Below, in pieces: positions 1 to 16,951 of a stretch of DNA of 64,000 bases. Origin of the DNA: SZAS-79 sp965279075 (GTDB lineage: Bacteria; Pseudomonadota; Gammaproteobacteria; Burkholderiales; SG8-39); NCBI GenBank assembly GCA_965279075.1, contig CBDIHI010000006.1:124001-188000 (forward strand), in the 5' to 3' direction. The notes below the pieces were generated by a model. It saw nothing but the letters and a program-made list of their open reading frames with translations. It made no database searches and was not told the DNA's origin. The stretch's first letter is position 1. Every line of letters starts with the position of its first letter. A program made the position numbers and the translations under genes.

Positions 1-1147
<1,147 letters not shown>

Positions 1148-1163
1148 GAAGGGCTTACCCCGC

Positions 1164-1239
1164 AGGCCAATAGCTCAACTGGCAGAGCGTCGGTCTCCAA
1201 AACCGAAGGTTGGGGGTTCGATTCCCTCTTGGCCTGCCA
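1164..1239 (+). tRNA. tRNA-Trp (anticodon CCA)
   Basis: A 76-nt cloverleaf. Acceptor strands AGGCCAA (1164-1170) and TTGGCCT (1229-1235) pair perfectly, followed by discriminator G and an encoded CCA (1237-1239). The anticodon arm is TCGGT-CTCCAAA-ACCGA with anticodon CCA, and the T-arm contains GTTCGAT. It lies between tuf and secE, where tRNA-Trp sits in many beta- and gammaproteobacteria. Confidence 0.97.
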
Positions 1240-1291
1240 AATGGTTCAAGCAAGACGCGCGGTACACATAACGGGCTGCTGAAGCACGAAG

Positions 1292-1645
1292 ATGGCGGAT
1301 ACGATCAAGTTGGTGGTGGCGGCGCTGCTGGTGGCCGCGGGAATCGCGGGTTTCTACGCGCTGGGCGAATCCGCGCAGATCCTCAAGATCCTCGCGGTGC
1401 TTGCGGGAATATTCGCGGGTTGCGCGGCGGCGTGGTTCACCGCGCCGGGCCGGCAATTCGTTGCGTTCGCCAGCGAGGCGGTGGTCGAGGCCAAGAAAGT
1501 CGTCTGGCCCACGCGCAAGGAAACGATCCAGACGACCGCGGCGGTGTTCGCGTTCGTCTTCGTGATGGCGGTGTTTCTCTGGGTGAGCGACAAGACGCTG
1601 GAATGGGTCCTGTACGACATCATCCTGGGGTGGAAAAAGACATGA
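1292..1645 (+). CDS. secE: Preprotein translocase subunit SecE
   Basis: Small essential subunit of the SecYEG inner-membrane channel, 117 residues. Two hydrophobic segments lie near the N-terminus (about residues 5-24 and 30-50) and a third near residues 85-105, the three-helix form known from E. coli. The conserved amphipathic helix before the last membrane span is visible as VVEAKKVVWPTRKET. The start follows a GAAG-containing stretch. The stop codon overlaps the nusG start as ATGA, so the two are translationally coupled, as in the standard secE-nusG operon. Confidence 0.97.
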   Translation: MADTIKLVVAALLVAAGIAGFYALGESAQILKILAVLAGIFAGCAAAWFTAPGRQFVAFASEAVVEAKKVVWPTRKETIQTTAAVFAFVFVMAVFLWVSDKTLEWVLYDIILGWKKT

Positions 1646-2214
1646 CCGGAACTACGGCAGGAAGCGAATCGAACGCGTCGGCGAGCAAGCGCTGGTACGT
1701 GGTGCACGCCTATTCGGGCTTCGAGAAGTCGGTGCAGCGGGCCCTCGAGGACCGCATCAGCCGCGCCGGCATGCAGGGCATGTTCGGCAAGATCCTGGTG
1801 CCCGTCGAGGAGGTCGTCGAGATGAAGGGCGGCCAGAAGCACATGTCGGAGCGCAAGTTCTTCCCCGGCTACGTGCTGGTCGAGATGGAGATGAACGACG
1901 ACACGTGGCACCTGGTGAAGAACACCAACAAGGTCACCGGGTTCGTCGGCGGCACGGCCACCAAGCCCTCGCCGATCCCGCAGCGCGAGGTCGACGCGAT
2001 CATGCAGCAGGTCAGGGAGGGGGTCGAGAAGCCCAAGCCCAAGGTGCTGTTCGAGGTCGGCGAGCTGGTGCGGGTGAAGGACGGCCCGTTCACCGACTTC
2101 CAGGGCTCGGTCGAGGACGTGAACTACGAGAAGAGCCGGCTGCGCGTGGCGGTCACCATTTTTGGACGCTCGACCCCGGTCGAGCTGGAGTTCGGACAGG
2201 TCGAGAAGGCCTGA
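1642..2214 (+). CDS. nusG: Transcription termination/antitermination protein NusG
   Basis: NusG binds RNA polymerase and links it to Rho and to the leading ribosome. The 190-residue product starts at the ATG overlapping the secE stop; longer upstream frames only run through secE. The N-terminal NGN domain begins with KRWYVVHAYSGFE and includes the typical PVEEVVEMKGGQK and FFPGYVLVEM segments. The C-terminal KOW domain has VRVKDGPFTDFQGSVEDV. Length and order match betaproteobacterial NusG. Confidence 0.98.
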   Translation: MTGTTAGSESNASASKRWYVVHAYSGFEKSVQRALEDRISRAGMQGMFGKILVPVEEVVEMKGGQKHMSERKFFPGYVLVEMEMNDDTWHLVKNTNKVTGFVGGTATKPSPIPQREVDAIMQQVREGVEKPKPKVLFEVGELVRVKDGPFTDFQGSVEDVNYEKSRLRVAVTIFGRSTPVELEFGQVEKA

Positions 2215-2220
2215 GTTTCG

Positions 2221-2230
2221 TTTTTTTTTT
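2221..2230 (+). other. T10 homopolymer between nusG and rplK
   Basis: An uninterrupted run of ten T starts seven bases after the nusG stop codon, unusual in such GC-rich DNA. Only a 4-bp potential stem (CAGG/CCTG) precedes it, so it is not a convincing intrinsic terminator. It may act as a partial attenuator or transcript-slippage site ahead of the ribosomal protein operon. Confidence 0.3.
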
Positions 2231-2291
2231 GCACTGACCACGGGGAGAGCGCCGCAAGCCGGCGTTCGATCGGACCCGCAAGGAGAGCCAT

Positions 2292-2723
2292 ATGGCTAAG
2301 AAGATTGTCGGCTACGTGAAGTTGCAAGTGCCGGCGGGCAAGGCGAATCCCTCGCCGCCCATCGGTCCCGCCCTCGGCCAGCGCGGCCTGAACATCATGG
2401 AATTCTGCAAGGCGTTCAACGCCCAGACGCAGAAGGTCGAGCCGGGCCTGCCCCTGCCGGTGGTGATCACCGCGTACGCGGACAAGAGCTTCACGTTCAT
2501 CATCAAGACGCCGCCCGTGACGGTGCTGATCAAGAAGGCTGCGGGCCTCGACAAGGGCAGCCCGCGCCCGCACACCGACAAGGTCGGCAAGATCACCAAG
2601 AAGCAGGTCGAGGACATCGCGAAGGTGAAGATGCCCGACCTCAACGCCGCAAGTCTCGAAGCCGCGATGAAGACCGTCGCCGGCAGCGCCCGCTCGATGG
2701 GCGTCGTAGTGGAGGGAATGTAA
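2292..2723 (+). CDS. rplK: 50S ribosomal protein L11
   Basis: L11 binds the GTPase-associated centre of 23S rRNA and takes part in factor binding and the stringent response. The 143-residue length is typical. The N-terminal domain shows KLQVPAGKANPSPPIGPALGQ, the proline-rich thiostrepton-binding region, and the C-terminal RNA-binding domain ends with SARSMGVVVEGM. AAGGAGAG lies about seven bases before the ATG. rplA starts two bases after the stop, forming the standard L11-L1 operon. Confidence 0.98.
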   Translation: MAKKIVGYVKLQVPAGKANPSPPIGPALGQRGLNIMEFCKAFNAQTQKVEPGLPLPVVITAYADKSFTFIIKTPPVTVLIKKAAGLDKGSPRPHTDKVGKITKKQVEDIAKVKMPDLNAASLEAAMKTVAGSARSMGVVVEGM

Positions 2724-2725
2724 CC

Positions 2726-3439
2726 ATGGCCCAAATCTCCAAGCGCCGCCAGGCACTGGCAGGCAAGGTCGACCGCGAGAAGTCCTACCCCGCGATCGAC
2801 GCGTTCAAGCTCGTCAAGGACACCGCCACCGCCAAGTTCGACGAGTCCGTCGACGTCGCGGTGAACCTCGGCATCGACGCCAAGAAATCCGACCAGACGG
2901 TGCGCGGCGCGGTCGTGCTGCCGGCCGGCACGGGCAAGTCGGTGCGCGTCGCCGTGTTCGCGCAGGGCGAGAAGGCCGCCGCGGCCACAGCCGCGGGTGC
3001 CGACATCGTCGGCTTCGAGGACCTCGCCGAGCAGATCAAGGCCGGCAAGCTCGACTTCGACGTAGTCATCGCCTCCCCCGACACCATGCGCGTCGTCGGC
3101 CAGTTGGGCCAGATCCTCGGCCCGCGCGGCCTGATGCCGAACCCGAAGGTCGGCACCGTGACGCCGGACGTGGCCGGTGCGGTCAAGAACGCCAAAGCCG
3201 GCCAGGTGCAGTTCCGCGCCGACAAGGCCGGCATCGTCCAGTGCACGATCGGGCGCGCTTCGTTCGCGCCGGAGGCGCTGACCGAGAACCTGAAGGCCCT
3301 GGTCGAGGCGCTGAACCGCGCCAAGCCGAGCAGCACGAAGGGCATCTACCTGCGCAAGCTTTCCGTGTCGAGCACGATGGGCGTCGGCGTCAAGGTCGAC
3401 GTCGCCTCGGTTTCCGCACAGCAGCAGCAACAGCAGTAA
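2726..3439 (+). CDS. rplA: 50S ribosomal protein L1
   Basis: L1 forms the ribosomal L1 stalk and, in model bacteria, represses its own rplK-rplA mRNA. The 237-residue product has the family's SKRRQALAGKVDREKSYP start and the conserved GPRGLMPNPKVGTVTPDV segment. It ends after the usual SSTMGVGVKVDVAS with an extra tail of six consecutive glutamines encoded by CAG/CAA codons, which is not part of the conserved fold. It is tightly coupled to rplK. Confidence 0.98.
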   Translation: MAQISKRRQALAGKVDREKSYPAIDAFKLVKDTATAKFDESVDVAVNLGIDAKKSDQTVRGAVVLPAGTGKSVRVAVFAQGEKAAAATAAGADIVGFEDLAEQIKAGKLDFDVVIASPDTMRVVGQLGQILGPRGLMPNPKVGTVTPDVAGAVKNAKAGQVQFRADKAGIVQCTIGRASFAPEALTENLKALVEALNRAKPSSTKGIYLRKLSVSSTMGVGVKVDVASVSAQQQQQQ

Positions 3440-3452
3440 CCACTTTGGGCAA

Positions 3453-3473
3453 CCGCCTCCCGCAAGGGGGCGG
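3453..3473 (+). other. Hairpin between rplA and rplJ
   Basis: CCGCCTCC (3453-3460) and GGGGGCGG (3466-3473) form an 8-bp stem with one T-G wobble around a 5-nt loop. No T-run follows, so it is more likely an RNA-processing or attenuation element than a full terminator. It separates the L11-L1 transcript from the L10 leader. Confidence 0.5.
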
Positions 3474-3479
3474 TCGTCT

Positions 3480-3655
3480 AAGACCGTAGGGGTCCCGGGC
3501 GTTTTGCCGGGGCTTAAACAGAGCTACCACCCTACGCAGACGGTGTACCCGAAGCCAGGACCGCAAGTCCTGAAGAACGGTCGCCGATGGTGGGCCGCAG
3601 GCGCGGGGCTGGATCCGCGCGGCGCCCCGTTTTCGCAACAGTTAGACCAGGAGGT
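3480..3655 (+). promoter_or_regulatory. L10(L12)4-binding leader of rplJ
   Basis: The 228-base gap before rplJ holds a structured leader. ACCGT (3483-3487) pairs with ACGGT (3540-3544), and AGGGGT (3488-3493) pairs with ACCCT (3529-3533). A six-base asymmetric bulge, ACGCAG (3534-3539), sits between the two helices on the 3' side, the kink-turn geometry of known L10 leaders. In E. coli and B. subtilis the L10-L12 complex binds such a leader to repress its own synthesis. The leader ends at the AGGAGG ribosome binding site (3649-3654). Confidence 0.8.
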
Positions 3656-3667
3656 AGACCTTTGGGC

Positions 3668-4192
3668 ATGAGTCTGGAGCAGAAGCAGACCGTCGTCTCG
3701 GAAATCGCCGCGAAGCTGGGCAAGGCCCAGGCGGTGATCGTCGCGGAATATCGCGGCCTCGACGTCGGTCGCATCACGGACCTGCGGGCCAGGGCGCGCA
3801 ACTCCGGTGTTTACCTGCGGGTGCTGAAGAACACCCTCGCGCGGAGGGCCGTCACCGGCACGCCGTTCGAGAAGCTGGCCGACCAGATGATCGGCCCGCT
3901 GATGTACGGCATCGCGCAGGACCCGGTGGCAGGCGCCAAGGCGCTGTCCGAGTTCGCCAAGGACAATGACAAGTTCGTAATCAAGGGTGGGGCGATGCAC
4001 AACTCCCTGATGTCCGCCAAGGACATCAAGACGTTGGCAACGATGCCCAGCCGCGACGAACTCATTGCCACGCTGCTCGGCACCATGCAGGCGCCTGTGG
4101 CCAAGTTCGTCCGCACCATGAATGAGGTGCCGACCGGATTTGTCCGCGTGCTTGCAGCAGTCCGCGACCAGAAAGAGAAGCAATCGGCCTGA
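3668..4192 (+). CDS. rplJ: 50S ribosomal protein L10
   Basis: L10 anchors the L7/L12 stalk to the ribosome. The 174-residue reading starts at ATG 3668 (MSLEQKQTVVSEI), which lines up with the usual family N-terminus. An in-frame TTG at 3662 is an alternative: it lies seven bases after AGGAGG, better spacing than the 13 bases to the ATG, and would add two residues. The conserved AQAVIVAEYRGLDV and the C-terminal LL.TMQAPVAKFVRTMNEVP helix, which binds L12 dimers, are present. Expression is probably controlled by the leader upstream. Confidence 0.97.
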   Translation: MSLEQKQTVVSEIAAKLGKAQAVIVAEYRGLDVGRITDLRARARNSGVYLRVLKNTLARRAVTGTPFEKLADQMIGPLMYGIAQDPVAGAKALSEFAKDNDKFVIKGGAMHNSLMSAKDIKTLATMPSRDELIATLLGTMQAPVAKFVRTMNEVPTGFVRVLAAVRDQKEKQSA

Positions 4193-4244
4193 CGGCCGGA
4201 TTACCCCAACCATTCTTCAGGCATACATTTTTTCGGAGTAGAAC

Positions 4245-4616
4245 ATGGAACGTGCACAGATCCTCGAAGCAGTCTCGAACATGACCGTCCTCGAGCTCTC
4301 GCAGCTCATCAAGGACATGGAAGAGAAGTTCGGCGTGTCCGCCGCCGCCGCCGTCGCGGTTGCCGGCCCGGCCGCCGGCCCGGCCGCCGCTGCCGTGGAA
4401 GAGAAGACCGAGTTCACCGTCGTGCTGACCGCGGCCGGCGAGAACAAGGTCAACGTCATCAAGGCCGTGCGCGAAATCACGGGCCTGGGCCTCAAGGAAG
4501 CCAAGGACCTCGTCGATGGCGCGCCGAAGCCCGTCAAGGAAGGCGTGAACAAGGCCGACTCCGACGCGATCGTGAAGAAGATCACGGACGCCGGCGGCAA
4601 GGTCGAAGTCAAGTAA
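4245..4616 (+). CDS. rplL: 50S ribosomal protein L7/L12
   Basis: L7/L12 forms the flexible stalk that recruits translation GTPases. The 123-residue protein has an N-terminal dimerisation domain (about residues 1-33), an Ala/Val/Gly/Pro-rich hinge (about 34-50), and the globular C-terminal domain with the conserved EKTEFTVVL, KVNVIKAVREITGLGLKEAK and VDGAPKPVKEGV segments. ATG is preceded by CGGAGT. It follows rplJ by 52 bases and completes the L10-L12 operon. Confidence 0.98.
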   Translation: MERAQILEAVSNMTVLELSQLIKDMEEKFGVSAAAAVAVAGPAAGPAAAAVEEKTEFTVVLTAAGENKVNVIKAVREITGLGLKEAKDLVDGAPKPVKEGVNKADSDAIVKKITDAGGKVEVK

Positions 4617-4632
4617 CAGGCATTGCAGGCAG

Positions 4633-4658
4633 GCGGCCCGGGAGCCTTCCCGGGCCGC
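4633..4658 (+). terminator. Attenuator-type hairpin between rplL and rpoB
   Basis: A perfect 11-bp inverted repeat, GCGGCCCGGGA (4633-4643) and TCCCGGGCCGC (4648-4658), closes a 4-base loop 16 bases after rplL. No run of T follows directly, so termination would be partial. In E. coli a partial terminator and an RNase III site lie at this place and lower rpoBC expression relative to rplJL; the same role is inferred here. Confidence 0.6.
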
Positions 4659-4810
4659 GCGCCTCTTTACACATACTCAACAGAGTGCAAAGCCAAGCCG
4701 CCGCCGCTGCCGCCCCAGGGTTGCGCCGCGCCGTTTTGGCTTTGTCCTCTGAAACACCCTGGGGGACGCGGGGCATCGCCCCGCAACTCTTCCACTGATC
4801 GGGAGCATTC

Positions 4811-9094
<4,284 letters not shown>

Positions 9095-9114
9095 GAGTCA
9101 TCTGAGGAGCACGC

Positions 9115-13308
<4,194 letters not shown>

Positions 13309-13363
13309 CGGAACAGGGGGATAAGGCCCCCCCGTTACCCCCCGGGTGTTTCGTGGCCCGGAG

Positions 13364-13390
13364 AAAGGGCAGCTTCGGCTGCCCTTTTTC
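13364..13390 (+). terminator. Rho-independent terminator after rpoC
   Basis: AAAGGGCAGC (13364-13373), tetraloop TTCG and GCTGCCCTTT (13378-13387) form a perfect 10-bp stem running into a T-rich tail. It lies 55 bases after rpoC. Because A-rich bases precede the stem, it may also stop the lipoprotein gene that converges on it from the other strand. Confidence 0.93.
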
Positions 13391-13405
13391 TTTGCCGCCG
13401 CCGGA

Positions 13406-13684
13406 CTACTTCGCCGGGGCCTTGCCGAGGCTCTTGATCCGCACCTTGCCGTCGACGAACTGGATCATGACCGTGTGCTCGCCGCCCACCCAGGTGCTGC
13501 TGGTGCCGGTGATCCCGAGGATTGCGATCGAAGAGGTCTCGGCGGGCTTGCCGAGGATCCCGATGACCTCGTCCTGGGTCATGCCGTCCTTGATGCGCTC
13601 GTAATTTTCCGGCGTGACCTTGCCGCAGGCGGCAAGGGCCAGGGCGAGGAGCAGGGCGGCGGACAGGCGCAGGATCGGGTGCAT
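13406..13684 (-). CDS. Small lipoprotein, DUF3862-like
   Basis: A 92-residue protein with a lipoprotein signal: a hydrophobic segment ends in LAAC (residues 17-20), so Cys20 should be lipidated and the mature part lie in the periplasm. The mature part (ENYERIKDGMTQDEVIGILG, then TSSTWVGGEHTVMIQFVDGKV) resembles small periplasmic DUF3862 or BamE/SmpA-like proteins, in which a GMT.DEV helix-turn motif is common. The exact function is unknown. It converges on the rpoC terminator and is divergent from the aldolase gene. Confidence 0.8.
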   Translation of the reverse strand: MHPILRLSAALLLALALAACGKVTPENYERIKDGMTQDEVIGILGKPAETSSIAILGITGTSSTWVGGEHTVMIQFVDGKVRIKSLGKAPAK

Positions 13685-13736
13685 GGGCGGGCTCTACTAT
13701 AATCGCTGGAGGCGCTCGCAACGGGAGGGAATTGAC

Positions 13737-14495
13737 ATGGGACAGGTACGGGAATTCGACGCGAAATCCGGGGTGGAGCGCGCCGCGCGCGTGGACCTTG
13801 CCGCGGCATTCCGCCTCGCCGTGCGCCTCGACATGCACGAAGGCGTCTGCAACCACTTCACGCTCATGCTGCCCGGCAGCCGCGACCGGTTCCTGCTCAA
13901 CCGCTTCGGCCTGCACTGGAGCGAGGTGAGCGCGTCCAACCTGCTGGCGCTCGACGCCTCCGGACGGGTGCTCGAAGGCGAGGGCGAGTTCGAGAAGACC
14001 GCGTTCTACATCCATTCTCGGATCCACCTCGCCAACGAAAACGCGGCTTGCGTGCTGCATACCCATATGCCCTACGCCACGGCGCTGACGCTGACCCTGC
14101 CCGGGCGCCTCGAGATGGTCGAGCAGAACGCGCTGCGCTTCGTCGACGACATCGCCTACGACGACGAGTACAACGGCCTCGTCGTCGACAACGCCGAGGG
14201 CGATCGGCTCGCCCGGGTGCTGGGCTCGAAGCGCGTCATGTTCCTCGCCAACCACGGCGTGATCGTCGTCGGCCGCAGCGTGGCCGAAGCCTTCGACCTG
14301 ATGTATTACCTTGAGCGGGCCTGCCGCCTGCAGGTGCTGGCGCTGTCTACCGGCCGGCCACTGCGCCCCGTCAAGGACGAGGTCGCGCGCCGCACCTACG
14401 CGATGCTCCTGGAGCAGAACACGTTGTATTCGGAGGCGCATTTCGGCGCGCTGAAGCGCATCCTCGACCGGGAGTCGCCCGATTACGCGCTCTGA
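13737..14495 (+). CDS. Class II aldolase/adducin family protein
   Basis: A 252-residue member of the fuculose-phosphate aldolase/adducin fold. Visible marks are GVCNHFTLMLPGS near residue 35, the metal-binding HTHMPYATALT (about residues 105-115), and LANHGVIVVGRSVAEAF (about residue 170), which carries a further metal-binding His. An acidic residue follows the N-terminal loop. The substrate is unknown; relatives act on sugar phosphates or non-phosphorylated hydroxy acids. ATG 13737 follows GGGAGGGAA. A TATAAT-like box lies at 13698 without a clear -35 element. Confidence 0.85.
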   Translation: MGQVREFDAKSGVERAARVDLAAAFRLAVRLDMHEGVCNHFTLMLPGSRDRFLLNRFGLHWSEVSASNLLALDASGRVLEGEGEFEKTAFYIHSRIHLANENAACVLHTHMPYATALTLTLPGRLEMVEQNALRFVDDIAYDDEYNGLVVDNAEGDRLARVLGSKRVMFLANHGVIVVGRSVAEAFDLMYYLERACRLQVLALSTGRPLRPVKDEVARRTYAMLLEQNTLYSEAHFGALKRILDRESPDYAL

Positions 14496-14514
14496 GCCCC
14501 CGCATCCTCCCTCG

Positions 14515-15045
14515 TTGAGGCCGGCCACGCCGGAGGACCTGCCGGCGATCCAGTCCATCTACGCCCACCACGTCCTGCACGGCCTCGGCTCGTTCGAGGA
14601 GGACCCGCCGGACGTGGCCGAGATGCAACGCCGCTTTGAGGAAGTGAGGGGCAGGGGCCTGCCCTACCTCGTCGCCGTGCTGCATGGCACGGTCGTCGGT
14701 TACGGCTACTGCAACCTGTTCCGCACCCGCTCGGCGTACCGGTATTCGCTCGAGGATTCGATCTACGTGAAGGAAGGCCAGCACGGCAAGGGCGTAGGAC
14801 GGGCCTTGCTCGCGGAGATGATCGCGCAGTGCACCGCGCTCGGTTACCGCCAGATGATCGCGGTGATCGGCGACAGCGGCAACGCCGGCTCAGTCCGCCT
14901 GCACGAGAGCCTCGGCTTCGTCCGCTGCGGGATGCTGCGCTCCACGGGCATCAAGTTCGGCCGCTGGGTGGACACGCTGATGATGCAGCTGCCGCTCGGC
15001 CCGGGCGACGGGACCCTGCCGCAGGGCGGGCCCGGCGCCGCCTGA
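14515..15045 (+). CDS. GNAT N-acetyltransferase, phosphinothricin acetyltransferase-like
   Basis: A 176-residue acetyl-CoA-dependent N-acetyltransferase. RPATPEDLPAIQSIYAHHV at the N-terminus, YRYSLEDSIYVKEGQHGKGVG (acetyl-CoA pyrophosphate loop, residues about 80-100), and SVRLHESLGFVRCGMLR match the PAT/MddA subfamily that acetylates phosphinothricin or methionine sulfoximine/sulfone. The start is taken as TTG 14515 because the family motif begins at the next residue and no ATG is available before residue 44. A Shine-Dalgarno sequence is not obvious. It lies 19 bases after the aldolase gene and may be co-transcribed. Confidence 0.85.
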   Translation: MRPATPEDLPAIQSIYAHHVLHGLGSFEEDPPDVAEMQRRFEEVRGRGLPYLVAVLHGTVVGYGYCNLFRTRSAYRYSLEDSIYVKEGQHGKGVGRALLAEMIAQCTALGYRQMIAVIGDSGNAGSVRLHESLGFVRCGMLRSTGIKFGRWVDTLMMQLPLGPGDGTLPQGGPGAA

Positions 15046-15046
15046 T

Positions 15047-15976
15047 TCAGGTCCCGGAGCGCTGCTCCGTCATTTTCAGCAGCGCGTAGAGCGTTTCCAG
15101 CCGCGGCGCAGGCAGGGCGAGCCTTCGCGCGATGCGAACCACGTTGCCGAGCAGCGCCTCCGTCTCCATCGGCCGGCCGGCGAGCTGGTCCTGTCCCATG
15201 CTCGAGACATAGTTCGGCAGCTTGCGCGTCCCGGCGATCAGCTTGTCGATCGTATCCTCCGGCAGCGGATGGCCCGCCGCCGCGGCGACCGATGCGAACT
15301 CGCCGATCGCGTCGCGCACGAAGCGCGTCGTTTCCTCGCTGCCGAGGATGTCCTGCGACCCGAGGCCGCCGCCCAGCGCCGAGACCGGGTTCAGCACCGT
15401 GTTCCAGGCCGACTTCTGCCAGCGCATGCCGACGATGTCTTCCGTCGCCACGCTGCTCGAGCCGCCCTGCTTGATGAGCGCCGCGACGCGTTCCGCCGTC
15501 GCCGAGGGACCGCCGGGATAGCGGCCGAGCACGAGGCGCGTGTACTGCGAGTGGTGCCTGATGACGCCCGAAGGATCGCGGCTGACCGCGGCGTACGCCA
15601 CGCCAGCGACGATCTCGTTGTCCGGGAAGGCCGCGGCAATCGGCGCATCCACGTCGATGCCGTTCGCGACGAAGACGATGGTCGTCCCGTGACCGACTGC
15701 GGGCCGGATCAACGCCACCGGGTCGGTGGCCGCCGTGAGCTTGAGGCACACGAGCAACAGTTCCGCCGGGCCCCGGTAGTCGGCTGCCGAACGCACAACC
15801 TGCGCGGGCCTCCACGAGAGGTCGCCCAGGCGGCTTTCGATGCGGTACCCGCCGGCGGCGACAGCGTCGAAGTCCGAGCGCGCGACAGCCGACACTTCGC
15901 ACCCGGCCTTCGCGAGCACGCCGCCGTAGAAGGCACCGATCGCGCCTGCGCCGATGACGAGGACCTTTTCGGGCAT
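15047..15976 (-). CDS. Ketopantoate reductase family protein (ApbA/PanE-like)
   Basis: A 309-residue NADP-dependent reductase. The Rossmann motif GAGAIGAFYGG opens the protein; VFVANGIDVDAPIA and the conserved Lys within MRWQKSAWNTVLNPVSAL (central helix) match 2-dehydropantoate 2-reductase relatives. The start ATG at 15976 directly precedes the Rossmann strand; longer frames would run into the neighbouring TctC gene. It ends one base from the convergent GNAT gene. Position downstream of TctC and a quinone reductase suggests a catabolic paralogue rather than the housekeeping panE, but this is an inference. Confidence 0.85.
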   Translation of the reverse strand: MPEKVLVIGAGAIGAFYGGVLAKAGCEVSAVARSDFDAVAAGGYRIESRLGDLSWRPAQVVRSAADYRGPAELLLVCLKLTAATDPVALIRPAVGHGTTIVFVANGIDVDAPIAAAFPDNEIVAGVAYAAVSRDPSGVIRHHSQYTRLVLGRYPGGPSATAERVAALIKQGGSSSVATEDIVGMRWQKSAWNTVLNPVSALGGGLGSQDILGSEETTRFVRDAIGEFASVAAAAGHPLPEDTIDKLIAGTRKLPNYVSSMGQDQLAGRPMETEALLGNVVRIARRLALPAPRLETLYALLKMTEQRSGT

Positions 15977-15983
15977 CGCGGGC

Positions 15984-16949
15984 CTACTGGTCGAGCTTGA
16001 ACTGGGTGTCACGCGCAATCGTCCCGAGGCGGGTCGTCTCGCTGCGCGCGAAGGCCTCGAATTCCGCCGCGCCCTGCGGCGCCACCTCGAGGCCGTAGTC
16101 GGTGAGCTTCTGTCGCACGTCCGTCGACTGCAGCGCGGCCAGCACGTCGGCCGAGAGTTTCTGCACGAGCTCCTTCGGTGTCGCCCCGGGCACCGCGAAG
16201 CCCGCCCATGAGGTCAGCTCGTACCCCGGCAATGATTCGCCGATGGTCGGGTATTCGGGGTAGATCTGGCTGCGCCTGGGATTCGTCACCGCGAGCACCT
16301 TGAGGCGCCCGGCGCGCACGTGCGGCAGCGCGGAGTTCAGGATCACGAAGGCCACCGGCACGCGGCCGCCCAGCATGTCGCGGTACGCCGGCGCGCTGCC
16401 GTTGTAAGGCACGTGCTGCAGGTCCACTTTCGCGAGAAGCTTCAGCAGTTCCCCCGCAAGGTGCGTCGCTCCCCCGATTCCCAGCGATGCGTACTGCACC
16501 GCACCCGGCCGGGCCTTTGCCGCGGCGACCAGGCCCTTCACGTCGTTCGCTTCGAAAGCGGGTACCGCAACCAGCGCCATCACGTAGTAGCCGATCCGCG
16601 CCACGAGCGCGAAGTCGCGGACCGAGTCGTACGGGAGATCCCGCCTCAAAGCCTGGTTCAGGCTGTGCCCGCTGGTGATGAGGCCGAGCGTGTGGCCGTC
16701 CGCGGGGGCGCGGGCCAGCGCCTGCGTGCCGACGATCACGCCGCCACCGGGCCGGAAGTCCACCACCACCGACTGGCCCCAGGCGTCCTGCAGCTTCTGA
16801 GCGATTGCGCGCGTCAGCGCGTCGTTTGCGCCGCCGGGCGGTTGCGGCACGATGATCGTGACCGGCCGGGTGGGGAACGCGTGCACGGCGCAGGCAAGGA
16901 GTGCAGCGGCGAGCGTGGCCAGCGCCCGGGCCGTGAATCGCTTCGGCAT
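15984..16949 (-). CDS. TctC/Bug-family tripartite tricarboxylate transporter substrate-binding protein
   Basis: A 321-residue periplasmic binding protein. A signal peptide (about residues 1-24, MPKRFTARALATLAA followed by a hydrophobic stretch) precedes FPTRPVTIIVPQPPGGANDALTR, the diagnostic Bug motif. Later GYYVMALVAVPAF, QYASLGIGGATHLAGELLK and HVPYNGSAPAYRDMLGGRV are typical. Bug proteins bind small carboxylates with high affinity. No TctA/TctB membrane partners lie in the window. It sits between quinone reductase and ketopantoate reductase-like genes with gaps of 2 and 7 bases, so the three form one operon. Confidence 0.9.
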   Translation of the reverse strand: MPKRFTARALATLAAALLACAVHAFPTRPVTIIVPQPPGGANDALTRAIAQKLQDAWGQSVVVDFRPGGGVIVGTQALARAPADGHTLGLITSGHSLNQALRRDLPYDSVRDFALVARIGYYVMALVAVPAFEANDVKGLVAAAKARPGAVQYASLGIGGATHLAGELLKLLAKVDLQHVPYNGSAPAYRDMLGGRVPVAFVILNSALPHVRAGRLKVLAVTNPRRSQIYPEYPTIGESLPGYELTSWAGFAVPGATPKELVQKLSADVLAALQSTDVRQKLTDYGLEVAPQGAAEFEAFARSETTRLGTIARDTQFKLDQ

Positions 16950-16951
16950 GC

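Noticed and set aside
2221..2230. T10 run after nusG as an intrinsic terminator
   Set aside because: No stable hairpin directly precedes it; kept only as an unusual homopolymer.
13698..13703. TATAAT box upstream of the class II aldolase gene as a promoter
   Set aside because: The -10 hexamer is perfect but no acceptable -35 element lies 16-18 bases upstream.
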